A stretch of DNA of 64,000 nt from Sporosarcina sp. NCCP-2716 (GTDB lineage: Bacteria > Bacillota > Bacilli > Bacillales_A > Planococcaceae). How positions within the stretch are numbered: position 1 is the stretch's first letter; each line of letters starts with the position of its first letter. Under the pieces are notes generated by a model, which saw only the letters and a program-made list of their open reading frames with translations, made no database searches and was not told the origin of the DNA. Positions 19,708-28,210 of the stretch are shown here, in pieces. The position numbers and the translations under genes are program-made. The stretch covers positions 1-64,000 of the forward strand of contig NZ_BRCF01000005.1 of NCBI RefSeq assembly GCF_023707985.1. The letters are read 5' to 3'.

Positions 19708-19742
19708 AAAAAAGCCGGCTTCCTTCTGGGAGGCCGGCTTTA
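19708..19742. terminator. Terminator shared by the STAS gene and the small membrane protein gene
   Basis: AAAGCCGGCTTCC pairs with GGAGGCCGGCTTT over TTCTG; A-run on the left and T-run on the right suit both directions. Confidence 0.8.
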
Positions 19743-19762
19743 CGTAATATGTATGAGTTCGG

Positions 19763-20065
19763 TCAGCTGAACGAACTGTGTGATTTGTACGACAGGAGCC
19801 TGTTCTGAACGGTAAGTTCGTCTTCCGTCAACAGACCGGATTCCCGTAAACTCCGGATCCGTTCTAGCTCTGCAGCTCTGAATTGCTGCTGGGAAACGGG
19901 AGATCCACCCAGCCGTTTCGCTGACCTGACAGTGCGTTTTCGATATGCAGTGAAGGTTACTTTCAGGATGAGGCATGCCGCTAGGAGAAGAACTCCGAGC
20001 AAAACCGATTTTGTGAATCCCCATGTGACTAAAAGGACAATAATGCCAATAACAGACCAGCTCAT
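19763..20065 (-). CDS. Small membrane protein with SHOCT-like C-terminus
   Basis: A 100-residue protein: two hydrophobic helices (about residues 4-35), a basic linker, and a C-terminal helical stretch ERIRSLRESGLLTEDEL that resembles the SHOCT motif (a short C-terminal domain in many small bacterial proteins). GGAGG lies before the ATG on the minus strand. Function unknown. Homology rests on the short motif only. Confidence 0.55.
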   Translation of the reverse strand: MSWSVIGIIVLLVTWGFTKSVLLGVLLLAACLILKVTFTAYRKRTVRSAKRLGGSPVSQQQFRAAELERIRSLRESGLLTEDELTVQNRLLSYKSHSSFS

Positions 20066-20258
20066 CTAGTTCAACCTCCACTGCTTGATGAGTCTATTTT
20101 ATCTGATGAAATCCAGAAAGTACACAGGATGAAAGGCCTATAAGTGGCTTTTGGATGAAGATCCATCCGGCTGATTCAACAGGAGCTGTTCAGACCGCCG
20201 GACGGCTGCCGATATTTCCTATAAAGGGCAGTCAATCGAGATACAGGGGGAACGAAAA

Positions 20259-21581
20259 TTGAAGACGATCAAAACTTTGCTGAAGCGCTGGGGCACAGGG
20301 ATAGCGGCGGTCGTGCTGCTGGCGGCGGTCATTCCGCATTATGCTGCAGCCGATGAATTTCGCGATGTCTCGCCGGCCTACGCGGAAGCGGTCCATTATC
20401 TTACGAACCAGCAATTTACGAACGGGGTTGCCCCGAATTTATTCGGAACGGATCAGCAAATCACAAGAGGCAGTGCAGCAGTCATATTGGCGAGGGCACT
20501 GCGGCTGCCGATGCCGGCCCCCGGTGATCGGGAGTTTTCGGACGTCCCATCGCGGGCAGGTCAGGCAGTGGCCGCGCTGAAGCGGGCGGGGATCATCCAA
20601 GGCAAGCGTCCTGGGTATTTCGGCTTTGAAGAACCGGTCAGACGCGGCGAAATGGCGCTGATGCTGAGCAACGAAGAGGCTTATGCACTCGAAGCGGATG
20701 GCGGGAATCTTGCATTCCGTGACGTGAACTCGCGGTACAGCCGCGCTGTAGCCGGTCTTGTGGCGGCCGGCATTACAAAAGGCAAATCAGCGGAAGCGTA
20801 CGGCACGGACGATCTGCTGAAGCGGGGCGAGTTTGCGGTCCTCCTCTACCGGGCCGAGATGGACCGGGTGACGAAGGCACTGCCGGCTTCATCCGATAAA
20901 CTGGCATTGAAGCTGAACAGCGGGCGGGTGACGTCGGTAAAGCTGATCGGCGACAGCATTTCCGCAGGTATGGGAGCGGATGGTTTCAGCGTGCCGGAGG
21001 ATGCACGCATCATCTTGAAAGACGGTGCGTACGTGTACCGGGAAGCTTCCGCGGAAGCCGATTCATGGGCGAATGCATTCCGGCGGTATGTGCAGCAGCC
21101 CGAGTTCGGCCAACCCGGTGACATCGACTTCTTCAATGCCGGCGTGAGCGGGAAGACGGCGAAATGGGCGCTTGAGCGGGCGGATCTGCTGCTGAAGCCG
21201 GACGAGGATGTCGTCTTCGTCATGATCGGCACGAACGACCGGCTCATCGGCAGCCTGGAAGACTATGAACGGACCGTCCGGAAACTGCTTGAGAAAGCTG
21301 ATGCACAGTCCGAACTCCTCGTCGTCATGGCGCCGCCGCCTTCCGTCAATGCGATCGCCAATTACCGGTTCGCCCCGGAGAGCATCAATAACGTATTGAA
21401 ACGGATCAGTCTAGAAAAGGGCTATCTTTTCATCTCCCAGTTTGACGGGATGAACACCTACCTCGCGGAGCATCCGGACGTGTCCTACTCCGACCTGATG
21501 GAAACGGACAGTCCGCATCCGACGAGCCGGGGCTACGCCGTCATGTGGGAGACGATCCGGCAGGCGCTGAAATTGAATTGA
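20259..21581 (+). CDS. Surface SGNH/GDSL hydrolase with three SLH domains
   Basis: Secreted, cell-wall-bound esterase-like protein (440 residues). A signal peptide (residues 1-31, ending AAA) is followed by three SLH repeats (about 32-85, 90-145, 150-205) that would anchor it to pyruvylated secondary wall polymer. The SGNH domain has block I GDSIS (Ser233), block III GTND (about residue 327) and the catalytic Asp417/His420 in DSPHP. Substrate is unknown; wall-polymer deacylation is one option. The start is a TTG with a good CAGGGGGAACG site; no in-frame ATG precedes the signal peptide. Confidence 0.85.
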   Translation: MKTIKTLLKRWGTGIAAVVLLAAVIPHYAAADEFRDVSPAYAEAVHYLTNQQFTNGVAPNLFGTDQQITRGSAAVILARALRLPMPAPGDREFSDVPSRAGQAVAALKRAGIIQGKRPGYFGFEEPVRRGEMALMLSNEEAYALEADGGNLAFRDVNSRYSRAVAGLVAAGITKGKSAEAYGTDDLLKRGEFAVLLYRAEMDRVTKALPASSDKLALKLNSGRVTSVKLIGDSISAGMGADGFSVPEDARIILKDGAYVYREASAEADSWANAFRRYVQQPEFGQPGDIDFFNAGVSGKTAKWALERADLLLKPDEDVVFVMIGTNDRLIGSLEDYERTVRKLLEKADAQSELLVVMAPPPSVNAIANYRFAPESINNVLKRISLEKGYLFISQFDGMNTYLAEHPDVSYSDLMETDSPHPTSRGYAVMWETIRQALKLN

Positions 21582-21586
21582 ACGGC

Positions 21587-21627
21587 AAAAGCCCGCATTT
21601 CTGCGATTATGCAGAAGCGGGCTTTTC
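21587..21627. terminator. Terminator between the SLH hydrolase and ytaF
   Basis: AAAAGCCCGC-ATTTCTGC pairs with GCAGAA-GCGGGCTTTT, serving both convergent genes. Confidence 0.85.
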
Positions 21628-21659
21628 TGTGCGGCCGGATAACCGCGGACCCAGATGGC

Positions 21660-22229
21660 TCATATGACGATTTCAGCAAAACCGATCAGCACGAGCAGGC
21701 CGCCGGCGATCGCGGCGGGATACTTGCCGATCCACGTCTCGGCAAGCAGCAGGCCGAACCGGTGGCTGCCCCCGATCGTGATGAACGAAAAGAAGCCGAC
21801 CGACAAGACGGTTCCGGCCATAGAGCTGCCGCTGACCCCCATGCCGAACCCGGCGGCGAGACAGTTCGCAGCGAGGACGAACCCGAGCGGCACAGCCTCC
21901 CGCACGGATATGACCCGGTCGCCATCCGTATCCGCGACGGCGGCGTCTTCATACGTGCTCACTTGCCCGAATTGCGGCTGGCACAGCATCCAGACGCCGA
22001 TCCCGCACAGCAGCAGGCCGCCGATCCAATCCGCGGTTTCGGGTGAGATGACCGACGCGATCCGGTCGCCCGCAAGCATCGCGAAACACGTGACAGCCAT
22101 CGAAATGGCAGCGATCGTCACGTTCGAACGCAGCGGGATTTTCGTCTTCTGGATGCCATACGCCAGTCCGATCCCCAAGTTATCCAAGTTGGCAGCGATG
22201 CCGAGAATAATCACCAGTAACAGCTTCAT
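21660..22229 (-). CDS. ytaF: MntP/YtaF-family membrane protein with EF-hand-like loop
   Basis: A 189-residue membrane protein of the MntP (manganese efflux) superfamily, closest in layout to B. subtilis YtaF, a protein tied to sporulation. About six hydrophobic helices; NLDNLGIGLAYG and NCLAAGFGMGVSGSS are the paired family motifs. The loop between helices 3 and 4 contains DTDGDRVISVRE, which fits an EF-hand calcium loop at positions 1, 3, 5 and 12. The start is at 22229 with GGAGG 8 bases upstream; the open frame farther upstream runs through the 8-bp tandem repeat and is not coding. Substrate is inferred only. Confidence 0.75.
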   Translation of the reverse strand: MKLLLVIILGIAANLDNLGIGLAYGIQKTKIPLRSNVTIAAISMAVTCFAMLAGDRIASVISPETADWIGGLLLCGIGVWMLCQPQFGQVSTYEDAAVADTDGDRVISVREAVPLGFVLAANCLAAGFGMGVSGSSMAGTVLSVGFFSFITIGGSHRFGLLLAETWIGKYPAAIAGGLLVLIGFAEIVI

Positions 22230-22294
22230 GCAAGGCGCCTCCTCCGTGTACCCCGCAGTATATGCCCGCAGACACCCCGGCGCCTGGACATTCG

Positions 22295-22383
22295 GGAAAC
22301 CAGAAAACCGGAAAACCAGGAAACCAGAAAACCAGAAAACCAGAAAACCAGAAAACCAGAAAACCAGAAAACCAGAAAACCAG
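22295..22383. repeat. 8-bp tandem repeat (GAAAACCA), about 11 units
   Basis: Units repeat at exactly 8-base steps (G at 22303, 22311, 22319 then 22327 to 22383), the last eight being identical. The first units carry single substitutions. It lies 66 bases upstream of the ytaF start, directly next to a full inverted-repeat head. Confidence 0.92.
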
Positions 22384-22450
22384 TACCTGTGCGTCACACA
22401 ACTTGGAGACGATTCCGAATAGTACCTGAATTGTGTTACGCACAGGTACC
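22382..22450. repeat. Full 69-bp GGTACC inverted-repeat head
   Basis: Left arm AGTACCTGTGCGTCACACAA, right arm TTGTGTTACGCACAGGTACC, inner stem around ACGATTCCGAATAGT. Located between the divergent ytaF and rbsK genes; its left edge touches the 8-bp tandem repeat. Confidence 0.88.
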
Positions 22451-22487
22451 GTCCGGAAAACGGGAGCCGGCTAAAATGAAGATTCCG

Positions 22488-22540
22488 TTGATGTGATCGA
22501 TGCGGTATGATATTCTGAGGATGTGTAATCGGTTACACAT
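22488..22540 (+). promoter_or_regulatory. Promoter plus LacI-type operator of the rbsK operon
   Basis: TTGATG (22488-22493), 17 bases, TATTCT (22511-22516), then the near-palindrome ATGTGTAATCGGTTACACAT (22521-22540), the exact reverse complement of the operator before nupC. Site overlaps the expected transcription start, as for a repressor. The core also resembles a CcpA cre site. Confidence 0.75.
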
Positions 22541-22587
22541 CGGAGTTTACGTGAAGCAACCTACTACTTGAAATAGGGGATACCTAC

Positions 22588-23490
22588 ATGAGCAAACGTA
22601 TTGTCGTAGTCGGCAGTTTAAATATGGATATTATCATTTCGACAGACCGTCTGCCGCAGATCGGTGAGACGATCCTCGGCGAGAGTGTGAGTTACATGCC
22701 TGGCGGTAAAGGCGCGAACCAGGCGGTGAGCGCGGCGCGGCTCGGCGGTGACGTGACGATGGTCGGTGCGGTCGGCAAGGATGAATTCGGCAGTACGCTG
22801 CTTGAACAGATGGAGAAGAACCAGGTGAATACCGCCCATATCGGACGGGCTGCGGAAGTGAAGACCGGAATCGCGGATATTTTCCACGTAGCGCACGATA
22901 ACTGCATCGTCGTCGTGCCGGGGGCGAATTATTCGCTGACGCCTGATAAGATCACGCCGGAGGTCGAGGCGCTGATCGGGGGGGCGGATGTTGTGCTTGC
23001 CCAGTTGGAGATTCCGGTTGAGACGGTGCACCGGGTGATGGAAATTGCTCGGCATCATAATGTCACGACGATCCTGAATCCGGCACCTGCCCAGACGCTT
23101 TCCGGCGAACTTCTGAAACTCGTCGACTATCTGACGCCGAATGAGACGGAATTCGCGATGCTTGCGGAGCGGTCGTTTACGTCGGACAACGAGCTGGAAG
23201 CGCTGATGATCGAGTGGGAGGCGGCCTATCGCCATAAGCTCATTGTCACGCTCGGTTCACGCGGCAGCGCGTTCCTGGATGACGGCAGCCTGGTGATCAC
23301 GCCGGCGGAAATGGTCGAAGCGGTCGATACGACGGGCGCGGGGGATGCCTACAACGGGGCGCTCGCTGTGGCGGCTGCAGAACAGCGGACACTCGCAGAA
23401 ATGACCAGGTTCGCAACCCGGGTGGCGGCCCGTGCGGTCACGAAATTCGGCGCGCAGGACGGCATGCCGTACCGGGAAGAACTGAACTGA
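22588..23490 (+). CDS. rbsK: Ribokinase
   Basis: Phosphorylates ribose to ribose 5-phosphate with ATP. A PfkB-family fold of 300 residues with both signatures: the N-terminal GGKGANQAVSAARLGG and the C-terminal DTTGAGDAYNGALAVA with the catalytic Asp. GSLNMDI and NPAP motifs are ribokinase-specific. First gene of an operon with an amidohydrolase, a nucleoside hydrolase and a base permease; ribose released by the hydrolase would be its substrate. No ribose ABC transporter is present. Controlled by the LacI-type operator just upstream. Confidence 0.93.
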   Translation: MSKRIVVVGSLNMDIIISTDRLPQIGETILGESVSYMPGGKGANQAVSAARLGGDVTMVGAVGKDEFGSTLLEQMEKNQVNTAHIGRAAEVKTGIADIFHVAHDNCIVVVPGANYSLTPDKITPEVEALIGGADVVLAQLEIPVETVHRVMEIARHHNVTTILNPAPAQTLSGELLKLVDYLTPNETEFAMLAERSFTSDNELEALMIEWEAAYRHKLIVTLGSRGSAFLDDGSLVITPAEMVEAVDTTGAGDAYNGALAVAAAEQRTLAEMTRFATRVAARAVTKFGAQDGMPYREELN

Positions 23491-23533
23491 ATTGGATTGA
23501 ATTGGACTGAACTGATTTGAACGGAAGGGAATG

Positions 23534-24739
23534 ATGGCAATGGAAACGATCACTGTTAAATGGATTGAAGAACGGCTCGACCCGTACCTCCGCAGCACTT
23601 ACAAGCATCTGCACCAGCACCCGGAACTGAGCAAGGAAGAAGTCGGCACGCAGCGGTTCATCCAGCAGGAACTGGACCGGATCGGCATCGAACATAAAGC
23701 GATGGCCGATACAGGAGTCTGCGCGCAGATCACGGGTTCGGCGCCGGGGCGGACAGTGCTCATGCGCTGTGATATCGACGCGCTGCCGATCGAGGAAGAT
23801 ACCGGTCTCGACTACAGTTCGCTGAACCCGGGTGTCATGCACGCATGCGGCCATGATGCGCATACGACGATCGGACTTGCCATCCTGACAATCCTGAAAG
23901 AACACCGATCCGAATGGCAGGGGACCGTCAAGATCATGTTCCAGCCGACGGAAGAGGCACAGCCGGGCGGCGCCAAGCCGATGATCGAAGAAGGGATCCT
24001 CGAGAATCCAGCCGTCGACGCAGCGCTCTGCCTGCATACGAATCCGTATTTGAAGCCCGGCGTCTTCGAGATGAAACCCGGTTACATGCTCGCGAATACG
24101 GACCGCGTCTATGTATCGCTGATCGGCAAAGGCGGCCACGCAGCGGCACCCCAGCAGGGCATCGATGCGATCGCAATGGCCGGCCAGTTTGTGACGGGCG
24201 TGCAGTCCATCGTCTCCCGCCAGACATCCCCGCTCGATCATGCCGTCATCACATTCGGCACGATCAGCGGCGGGACGGCATCGAACGTGTTGTGCGGCCG
24301 GGTCGACCTGAGCGGCACCGTGCGGACGATCCGGACGGAAACGCAGGAGGACATCATATCCAAACTGGAAGCGCTGCTCAAGTCCGTCACGGAATTCTGG
24401 GGCGGCACGTACGAATACACGTACAGCAAGGGCTATCCGGCAAGCTGGAATGACCCTGCGCTCACAGCGGCCCTGACGGTTTCATTGACAGAAACTTTTG
24501 GGGAAGGGACGGTTGCGGTCAATGAACACCCGTATATGAGCGGCGATGATTTCTCGGTCGTCGCGAAAGAAGTGCCGTCGGTGTTCATGTACTGGGGGAC
24601 GGGTTCATCAGATAAGGAGAATTTCCCGTGGCACAACGCCCAGTACCATGTGAACCTCGATGCTTTGAAACACGGCGCTGCAGCCGGGCTCCACTGCATC
24701 CTTGAACTTTTACAAACCGGAAAGGCGGGACAGGCATGA
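23534..24739 (+). CDS. M20-family amidohydrolase/aminoacylase in the nucleoside operon
   Basis: A zinc peptidase-fold amidohydrolase (about 401 residues) of the HipO/AmhX group. Metal-site motifs are LMRCDIDALPI, HACGHDAHTT (catalytic metal pair) and FQPTEEAQPGGAKPMI; a dimerisation domain interrupts the catalytic domain (about residues 185-300). Its role in a nucleoside/ribose operon is not obvious: an N-acyl or N-carbamoyl product of base breakdown is one possibility. It overlaps the next gene by 4 bases (ATGA). Three ATGs lie within 10 bases; 23534 has the best spacing to GGAAGGG. Confidence 0.82.
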   Translation: MAMETITVKWIEERLDPYLRSTYKHLHQHPELSKEEVGTQRFIQQELDRIGIEHKAMADTGVCAQITGSAPGRTVLMRCDIDALPIEEDTGLDYSSLNPGVMHACGHDAHTTIGLAILTILKEHRSEWQGTVKIMFQPTEEAQPGGAKPMIEEGILENPAVDAALCLHTNPYLKPGVFEMKPGYMLANTDRVYVSLIGKGGHAAAPQQGIDAIAMAGQFVTGVQSIVSRQTSPLDHAVITFGTISGGTASNVLCGRVDLSGTVRTIRTETQEDIISKLEALLKSVTEFWGGTYEYTYSKGYPASWNDPALTAALTVSLTETFGEGTVAVNEHPYMSGDDFSVVAKEVPSVFMYWGTGSSDKENFPWHNAQYHVNLDALKHGAAAGLHCILELLQTGKAGQA

Positions 24740-25656
24740 AAAAAGTGATAATCGACGTAGATACGGGCATTGACGACGCAATCGGAATTCTGCTCGCGGA
24801 AAAAAGCGGGATGGCCGACATTCTCGGCATCACGACGGTGAACGGCAATACGTCGCTTGACCAGGCGACGCGCAACACGCGTAAGATTACGAAACTGCTC
24901 GGTCGGGATGATCTGAAAGTCGTACAGGGAGCGGCACGTCCGCTGCTGCGCGATCCGTATTTTGAAGTGAGTGTACACGGCAATGACGGGATCGGCGGGG
25001 CGCTCCGTGATATGGAAGTGGAGATCCGGGATGAAGGATTTGCACCGGACTTCATCATCGAACAGGCGAAGCAGCATCCGGGGGAGATTACGGTCATTCT
25101 GCTCGCGCCGCTGACGAACATGGCGCTTGCCATCCGCAAGGAACCGCGGCTGAAGGAGTGGCTGAAGGAGCTCGTCATCATGGGTGGGGCGTTCGACCAC
25201 CGCGGCAACATTACGCCGACAGCGGAATATAACATGTACATCGATCCGGAAGCGGCGAAGATCGTCGTCCATTCGGGCATCCCGATCACGATGGTCGGCC
25301 TCGACGTGACGTCCCAGACGCTGCTGACGAAAGCGGACGTCGAAGCGATCCGTCCCGGCGCTGCACGTGATTTCATAGAAGAAGCGACCGTCCATTACAT
25401 GAACCATTACTTCAGCCGGAACGGCAAGCAGGCGTGTGCAATGCACGATCCGCTCGCTGTCGGCGCGGCGCTCGATCGATCTCTCGTTGAGACGAAGAAG
25501 TATTACGTCGATATCGAGACGAACAGTGATCTGTGCGACGGCCAGACGGTGTGCGATTTCACGAACTGGCACAAGAAAGAGCCGAATGTCGACGTCTGTG
25601 TCGGCGTTGACCGGGAGCGGTTCATCCGCATGCTCGTCGATACGTTAGGGAAATGA
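24736..25656 (+). CDS. Inosine-uridine-type nucleoside hydrolase
   Basis: Cleaves the N-glycosidic bond of ribonucleosides to base plus ribose. The family hallmark DVDTGIDDA (calcium site) opens the protein at about residue 7, and the later motifs VVQGAARPL, LAPLTNMALAI, IMGGAF, AEYNMYIDPEAA and MHDPLAV complete the calcium and ribose sites. Length 306 is typical. Coupled to the upstream amidohydrolase by a 4-base overlap. Purine versus pyrimidine preference cannot be decided here. Confidence 0.92.
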   Translation: MKKVIIDVDTGIDDAIGILLAEKSGMADILGITTVNGNTSLDQATRNTRKITKLLGRDDLKVVQGAARPLLRDPYFEVSVHGNDGIGGALRDMEVEIRDEGFAPDFIIEQAKQHPGEITVILLAPLTNMALAIRKEPRLKEWLKELVIMGGAFDHRGNITPTAEYNMYIDPEAAKIVVHSGIPITMVGLDVTSQTLLTKADVEAIRPGAARDFIEEATVHYMNHYFSRNGKQACAMHDPLAVGAALDRSLVETKKYYVDIETNSDLCDGQTVCDFTNWHKKEPNVDVCVGVDRERFIRMLVDTLGK

Positions 25657-25735
25657 TCGGATGGAGAGTCTGGCCGAAATGGCGCCGGGCTCTTCTTCAT
25701 TTACCAGCGATTTTACAAAGAAAGCAGGAATTATC

Positions 25736-27019
25736 ATGCCTCGTTTATCCGCTCCGAAATTGTCTCTCGCAGGCATCCAATGGCTGTTTTTCATGGTCGT
25801 CAATACGGTTGTCGTGCCGCTGTCAGTCAGTCAGGCGTTCGGACTGACCGATGTGGCGACTGCCGGCATCATCCGGACATCGTTCGTCGTGACAGGGCTC
25901 GTCAGCCTGGCGCAGGCGCTGTTCGGACACCGCTACCCGATGCTCGAGGGGCACGGTGGAATCTGGTGGGGGCTCGTGCTCAGTCTGTGTGCATCCGCAC
26001 CCGCGATGGGCGTGACGTATGCTGAACTCGGCGGCAGCCTCGCGCTCGGCATGCTGCTCGCCGGAGTCGTCACGGCTGTGCTCGGCGCTGTCGGATTCAC
26101 CGGGCTGCTCCAGCGCATCTTCAATCCTGTCGTGCTGACGGTCTACCTGTTCCTGCTGTCCGTCCAGCTGATTTTCATCTTCTTCAAAGGGATGCTCGGA
26201 ATCGCAGAAGGTGGGGCAGTCAACATACCGGTCGGCGTGCTGTCACTTGTGATTGTCGCAGCTGTCCTCCTCATGTGCACAGCGGGAAAGGGGAGCATTG
26301 CCAACTTTTCGGTGCTCATCGGGATGCTCGGCGGCTGGATCGGCTACGTTTTGTTCTTTGGAAATGAATCCCCGGTCACAGGCGGCGGATCCCTGTTCCG
26401 GCTGTTCCCGCTCGGGGGTGTGCACGTGCATGCCGGCATCCTGATCACAGCATTCGCCGCCGGGCTCATCAACATGGCGAACTCGCTCGTCGCAATCTCA
26501 ACGGTCGAGAAGCTGTACAGGGAACGGACGGGGAAGCTGCGGTTCACGGCATCATATTTCGTGACGGGTGCCGGTACGGTGGCGGCCGGCCTGTTCGGCC
26601 TCGTGCCGTTCGGTCCGTATTCGTCGTCAATCGGGTTCCTGCAGAGCACGAAGATCTATGAGCGCGGTCCGTTCGTGCTCGGCAGCGTGCTGTTTGCCGT
26701 CCTCGGTCTCGTGCCGGCGCTCGGCGGCTTCTTTTCGGGACTGCCCGAGACCGTCGGCGATGCCGTCCTGTTCGTCGCGTACGTCCAGCTGTTCGGCACC
26801 GCTGTTCGCAATCTCCGCAGTCTGCCGTTCGAATCGATGTCGCTCTACCGGCTCACGATCCCGCTGCTCGTCGGCCTCAGTATCCTGAATGTCCCGGCTG
26901 ACACGTTCAGCGGGTTTCCTGTCCTGCTGCAGCCGCTCATCAGCAACGGCCTGCTGGTCGGTGTGCTGCTGTCGGCGCTGATGGAATTCGGATCACGCAA
27001 AAAGAAGCTTCCTCTTTAG
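25736..27019 (+). CDS. NCS2-family nucleobase permease
   Basis: A membrane protein of about 427 residues with 12-14 hydrophobic segments and the nucleobase:cation symporter-2 architecture (UraA/PbuX-like; LEGHGGIWWG in helix 3, FGLVPFGPYSSSIGF near helix 10). It probably moves a purine or pyrimidine base, either importing it or exporting the base left by the hydrolase. Start is uncertain: 25736 has AGGA 7 bases before it and begins directly before the first helix; an ATG at 25661 would add 25 unconserved-looking residues. Last gene of the rbsK operon. Confidence 0.82.
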   Translation: MPRLSAPKLSLAGIQWLFFMVVNTVVVPLSVSQAFGLTDVATAGIIRTSFVVTGLVSLAQALFGHRYPMLEGHGGIWWGLVLSLCASAPAMGVTYAELGGSLALGMLLAGVVTAVLGAVGFTGLLQRIFNPVVLTVYLFLLSVQLIFIFFKGMLGIAEGGAVNIPVGVLSLVIVAAVLLMCTAGKGSIANFSVLIGMLGGWIGYVLFFGNESPVTGGGSLFRLFPLGGVHVHAGILITAFAAGLINMANSLVAISTVEKLYRERTGKLRFTASYFVTGAGTVAAGLFGLVPFGPYSSSIGFLQSTKIYERGPFVLGSVLFAVLGLVPALGGFFSGLPETVGDAVLFVAYVQLFGTAVRNLRSLPFESMSLYRLTIPLLVGLSILNVPADTFSGFPVLLQPLISNGLLVGVLLSALMEFGSRKKKLPL

Positions 27020-27038
27020 ATGAGGGAGCTCCTTTTTG
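26999..27038 (+). terminator. Terminator of the rbsK operon
   Basis: AAAAAGAAGCTTCCTC pairs (with G-U) with GAGGGAGCTCCTTTTT; the loop contains the stop codon of the permease. Confidence 0.65.
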
Positions 27039-27043
27039 GTGTT

Positions 27044-28033
27044 TCATCCGACAGTCGACTGTTTCGCGGTCAGCGTAACGGGGAAGACCTGGTCCGTTTC
27101 GATGCCTGTCTCCTTGCCGATCAATGCCACGAGGACGTCCATCGCCGTCTTGCCGAGCTCATAGATCGGCTGGGCGATCGTCGACAGCTCAGGCGACAGC
27201 ATTTCAAGGCCGATGCCGTCGAATCCGATGACTTTGACGTCCTCCGGAACGCAGCGACCGGCTTCCGAGAGTGCTTTCAAGGCGCCTGCCGCCATAAGGT
27301 CATTGCTCGCGAAGACACCGTCGAGATCCGGATGGTCGGCGAGCAGTTTTTTCATCGTGCGATATCCGCCGCTGACGGTGAAGTCGCTGTAGCCGATCAA
27401 GCTAGGCGTGAACCAGTCCGTGCCGGCGCTGACGGCTTCGAAACCGGCTGTGCGGTCCCGGGAAGAAGTGATCGACAGCGGCCCGCAAATATGTGCGATC
27501 TTGCGGCAGCCGAGTTCCAGCAGATGCTCAGCCGCCAGTTCGCCGCCTCTCTTGTTCTCCACGGTGAGCGACACAACGGAGTCGCTCGAGAACACATTAT
27601 CGAGCAGGACGACCGGAATCCCGGCTTTCTGCAGGCCGCTCAAGTGTCCGGGCTGGATCGTATACGACGAAATGATAATACCGTCCACCTGCTTATGCAG
27701 CAGCGTTTCGATATAGCGCTGCTCTTTTGCCGGGTCATTGTCCGTGTTGCACAGCATGACCGTGTACCCGTATGTATTCGCGGCGTCCTCGATTGCACGC
27801 GCAAGTTCGGGGAAGAACGGATTCAGGATGTCCGGCACCATTAGGCCGACCGTCGCCGTCTTCTTGCCGGCGAGGCTGCGGGCGATTGTATTCGGACGGT
27901 AATTCAGTTTCTCGATCACTTCAGCGATTGCGAGTTCTGCTTCCTTGCTGACGTACCCATTTTTGTTCAAGTAGCGGGACACAGTTGCGACGGATACTCC
28001 CGCCAGCTTGCTTACGTCTTTGATTGTCGCCAT
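27044..28033 (-). CDS. LacI-family repressor of the nucleoside/ribose genes
   Basis: A 329-residue regulator with the LacI helix-turn-helix and hinge (TIKDVSKLAGVSVATVSRYL at residues 3-22, then NYRPNTIARSLAGKKT) and a periplasmic-binding-protein-like sugar domain (DGIIISSYT, GVFASNDLMAAGALKAL, VIGFDGIGL). It sits between the two transcription units that carry matching operators and has a third operator in front of itself, so it very likely represses both units and itself; ribose or a nucleoside would be the inducer (inference). Confidence 0.88.
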   Translation of the reverse strand: MATIKDVSKLAGVSVATVSRYLNKNGYVSKEAELAIAEVIEKLNYRPNTIARSLAGKKTATVGLMVPDILNPFFPELARAIEDAANTYGYTVMLCNTDNDPAKEQRYIETLLHKQVDGIIISSYTIQPGHLSGLQKAGIPVVLLDNVFSSDSVVSLTVENKRGGELAAEHLLELGCRKIAHICGPLSITSSRDRTAGFEAVSAGTDWFTPSLIGYSDFTVSGGYRTMKKLLADHPDLDGVFASNDLMAAGALKALSEAGRCVPEDVKVIGFDGIGLEMLSPELSTIAQPIYELGKTAMDVLVALIGKETGIETDQVFPVTLTAKQSTVG

Positions 28034-28048
28034 GGTGACAGCTCCTCT

Positions 28049-28095
28049 TGTGTGATCGTTTACACAAATATACCAATACTAGGGGAATCATTCAA
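28049..28095 (-). promoter_or_regulatory. Promoter plus operator of the LacI-family gene
   Basis: On the minus strand TTGAAT (28095-28090), 17 bases, TATATT (28072-28067), then the operator-like TGTGTAAACGATCACACA (28066-28049), 15 bases before the start codon. Confidence 0.7.
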
Positions 28096-28127
28096 GACGG
28101 CTTTAATAGTATGTCACATATTAGTTA

Positions 28128-28177
28128 TTGACGCTCCTAAATGCTCTGTGGTAAGTTATGTGTAACCGATTACACAT
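28128..28177 (+). promoter_or_regulatory. Promoter plus LacI-type operator of nupC
   Basis: A TTGACG -35 box (28128-28133) with a weak -10 around 28151-28157, followed by ATGTGTAACCGATTACACAT (28158-28177). This operator is the reverse complement of the one before rbsK. Confidence 0.7.
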
Positions 28178-28210
28178 AGTTTCATATTCCATTTACAAGA
28201 GGAGTTACTG

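Noticed and set aside
22180..22443. Phe/Trp/Ser-rich repetitive peptide frame upstream of ytaF
   Set aside because: It is the translation of the 8-bp tandem repeat; ytaF has a good GGAGG-ATG start at 22229.
23486..23525. Short direct repeats (GAATTGGA/ACTGAA) between rbsK and the M20 gene
   Set aside because: Only about 30 bases of low-complexity sequence; no sign of function or of copies elsewhere in the window.
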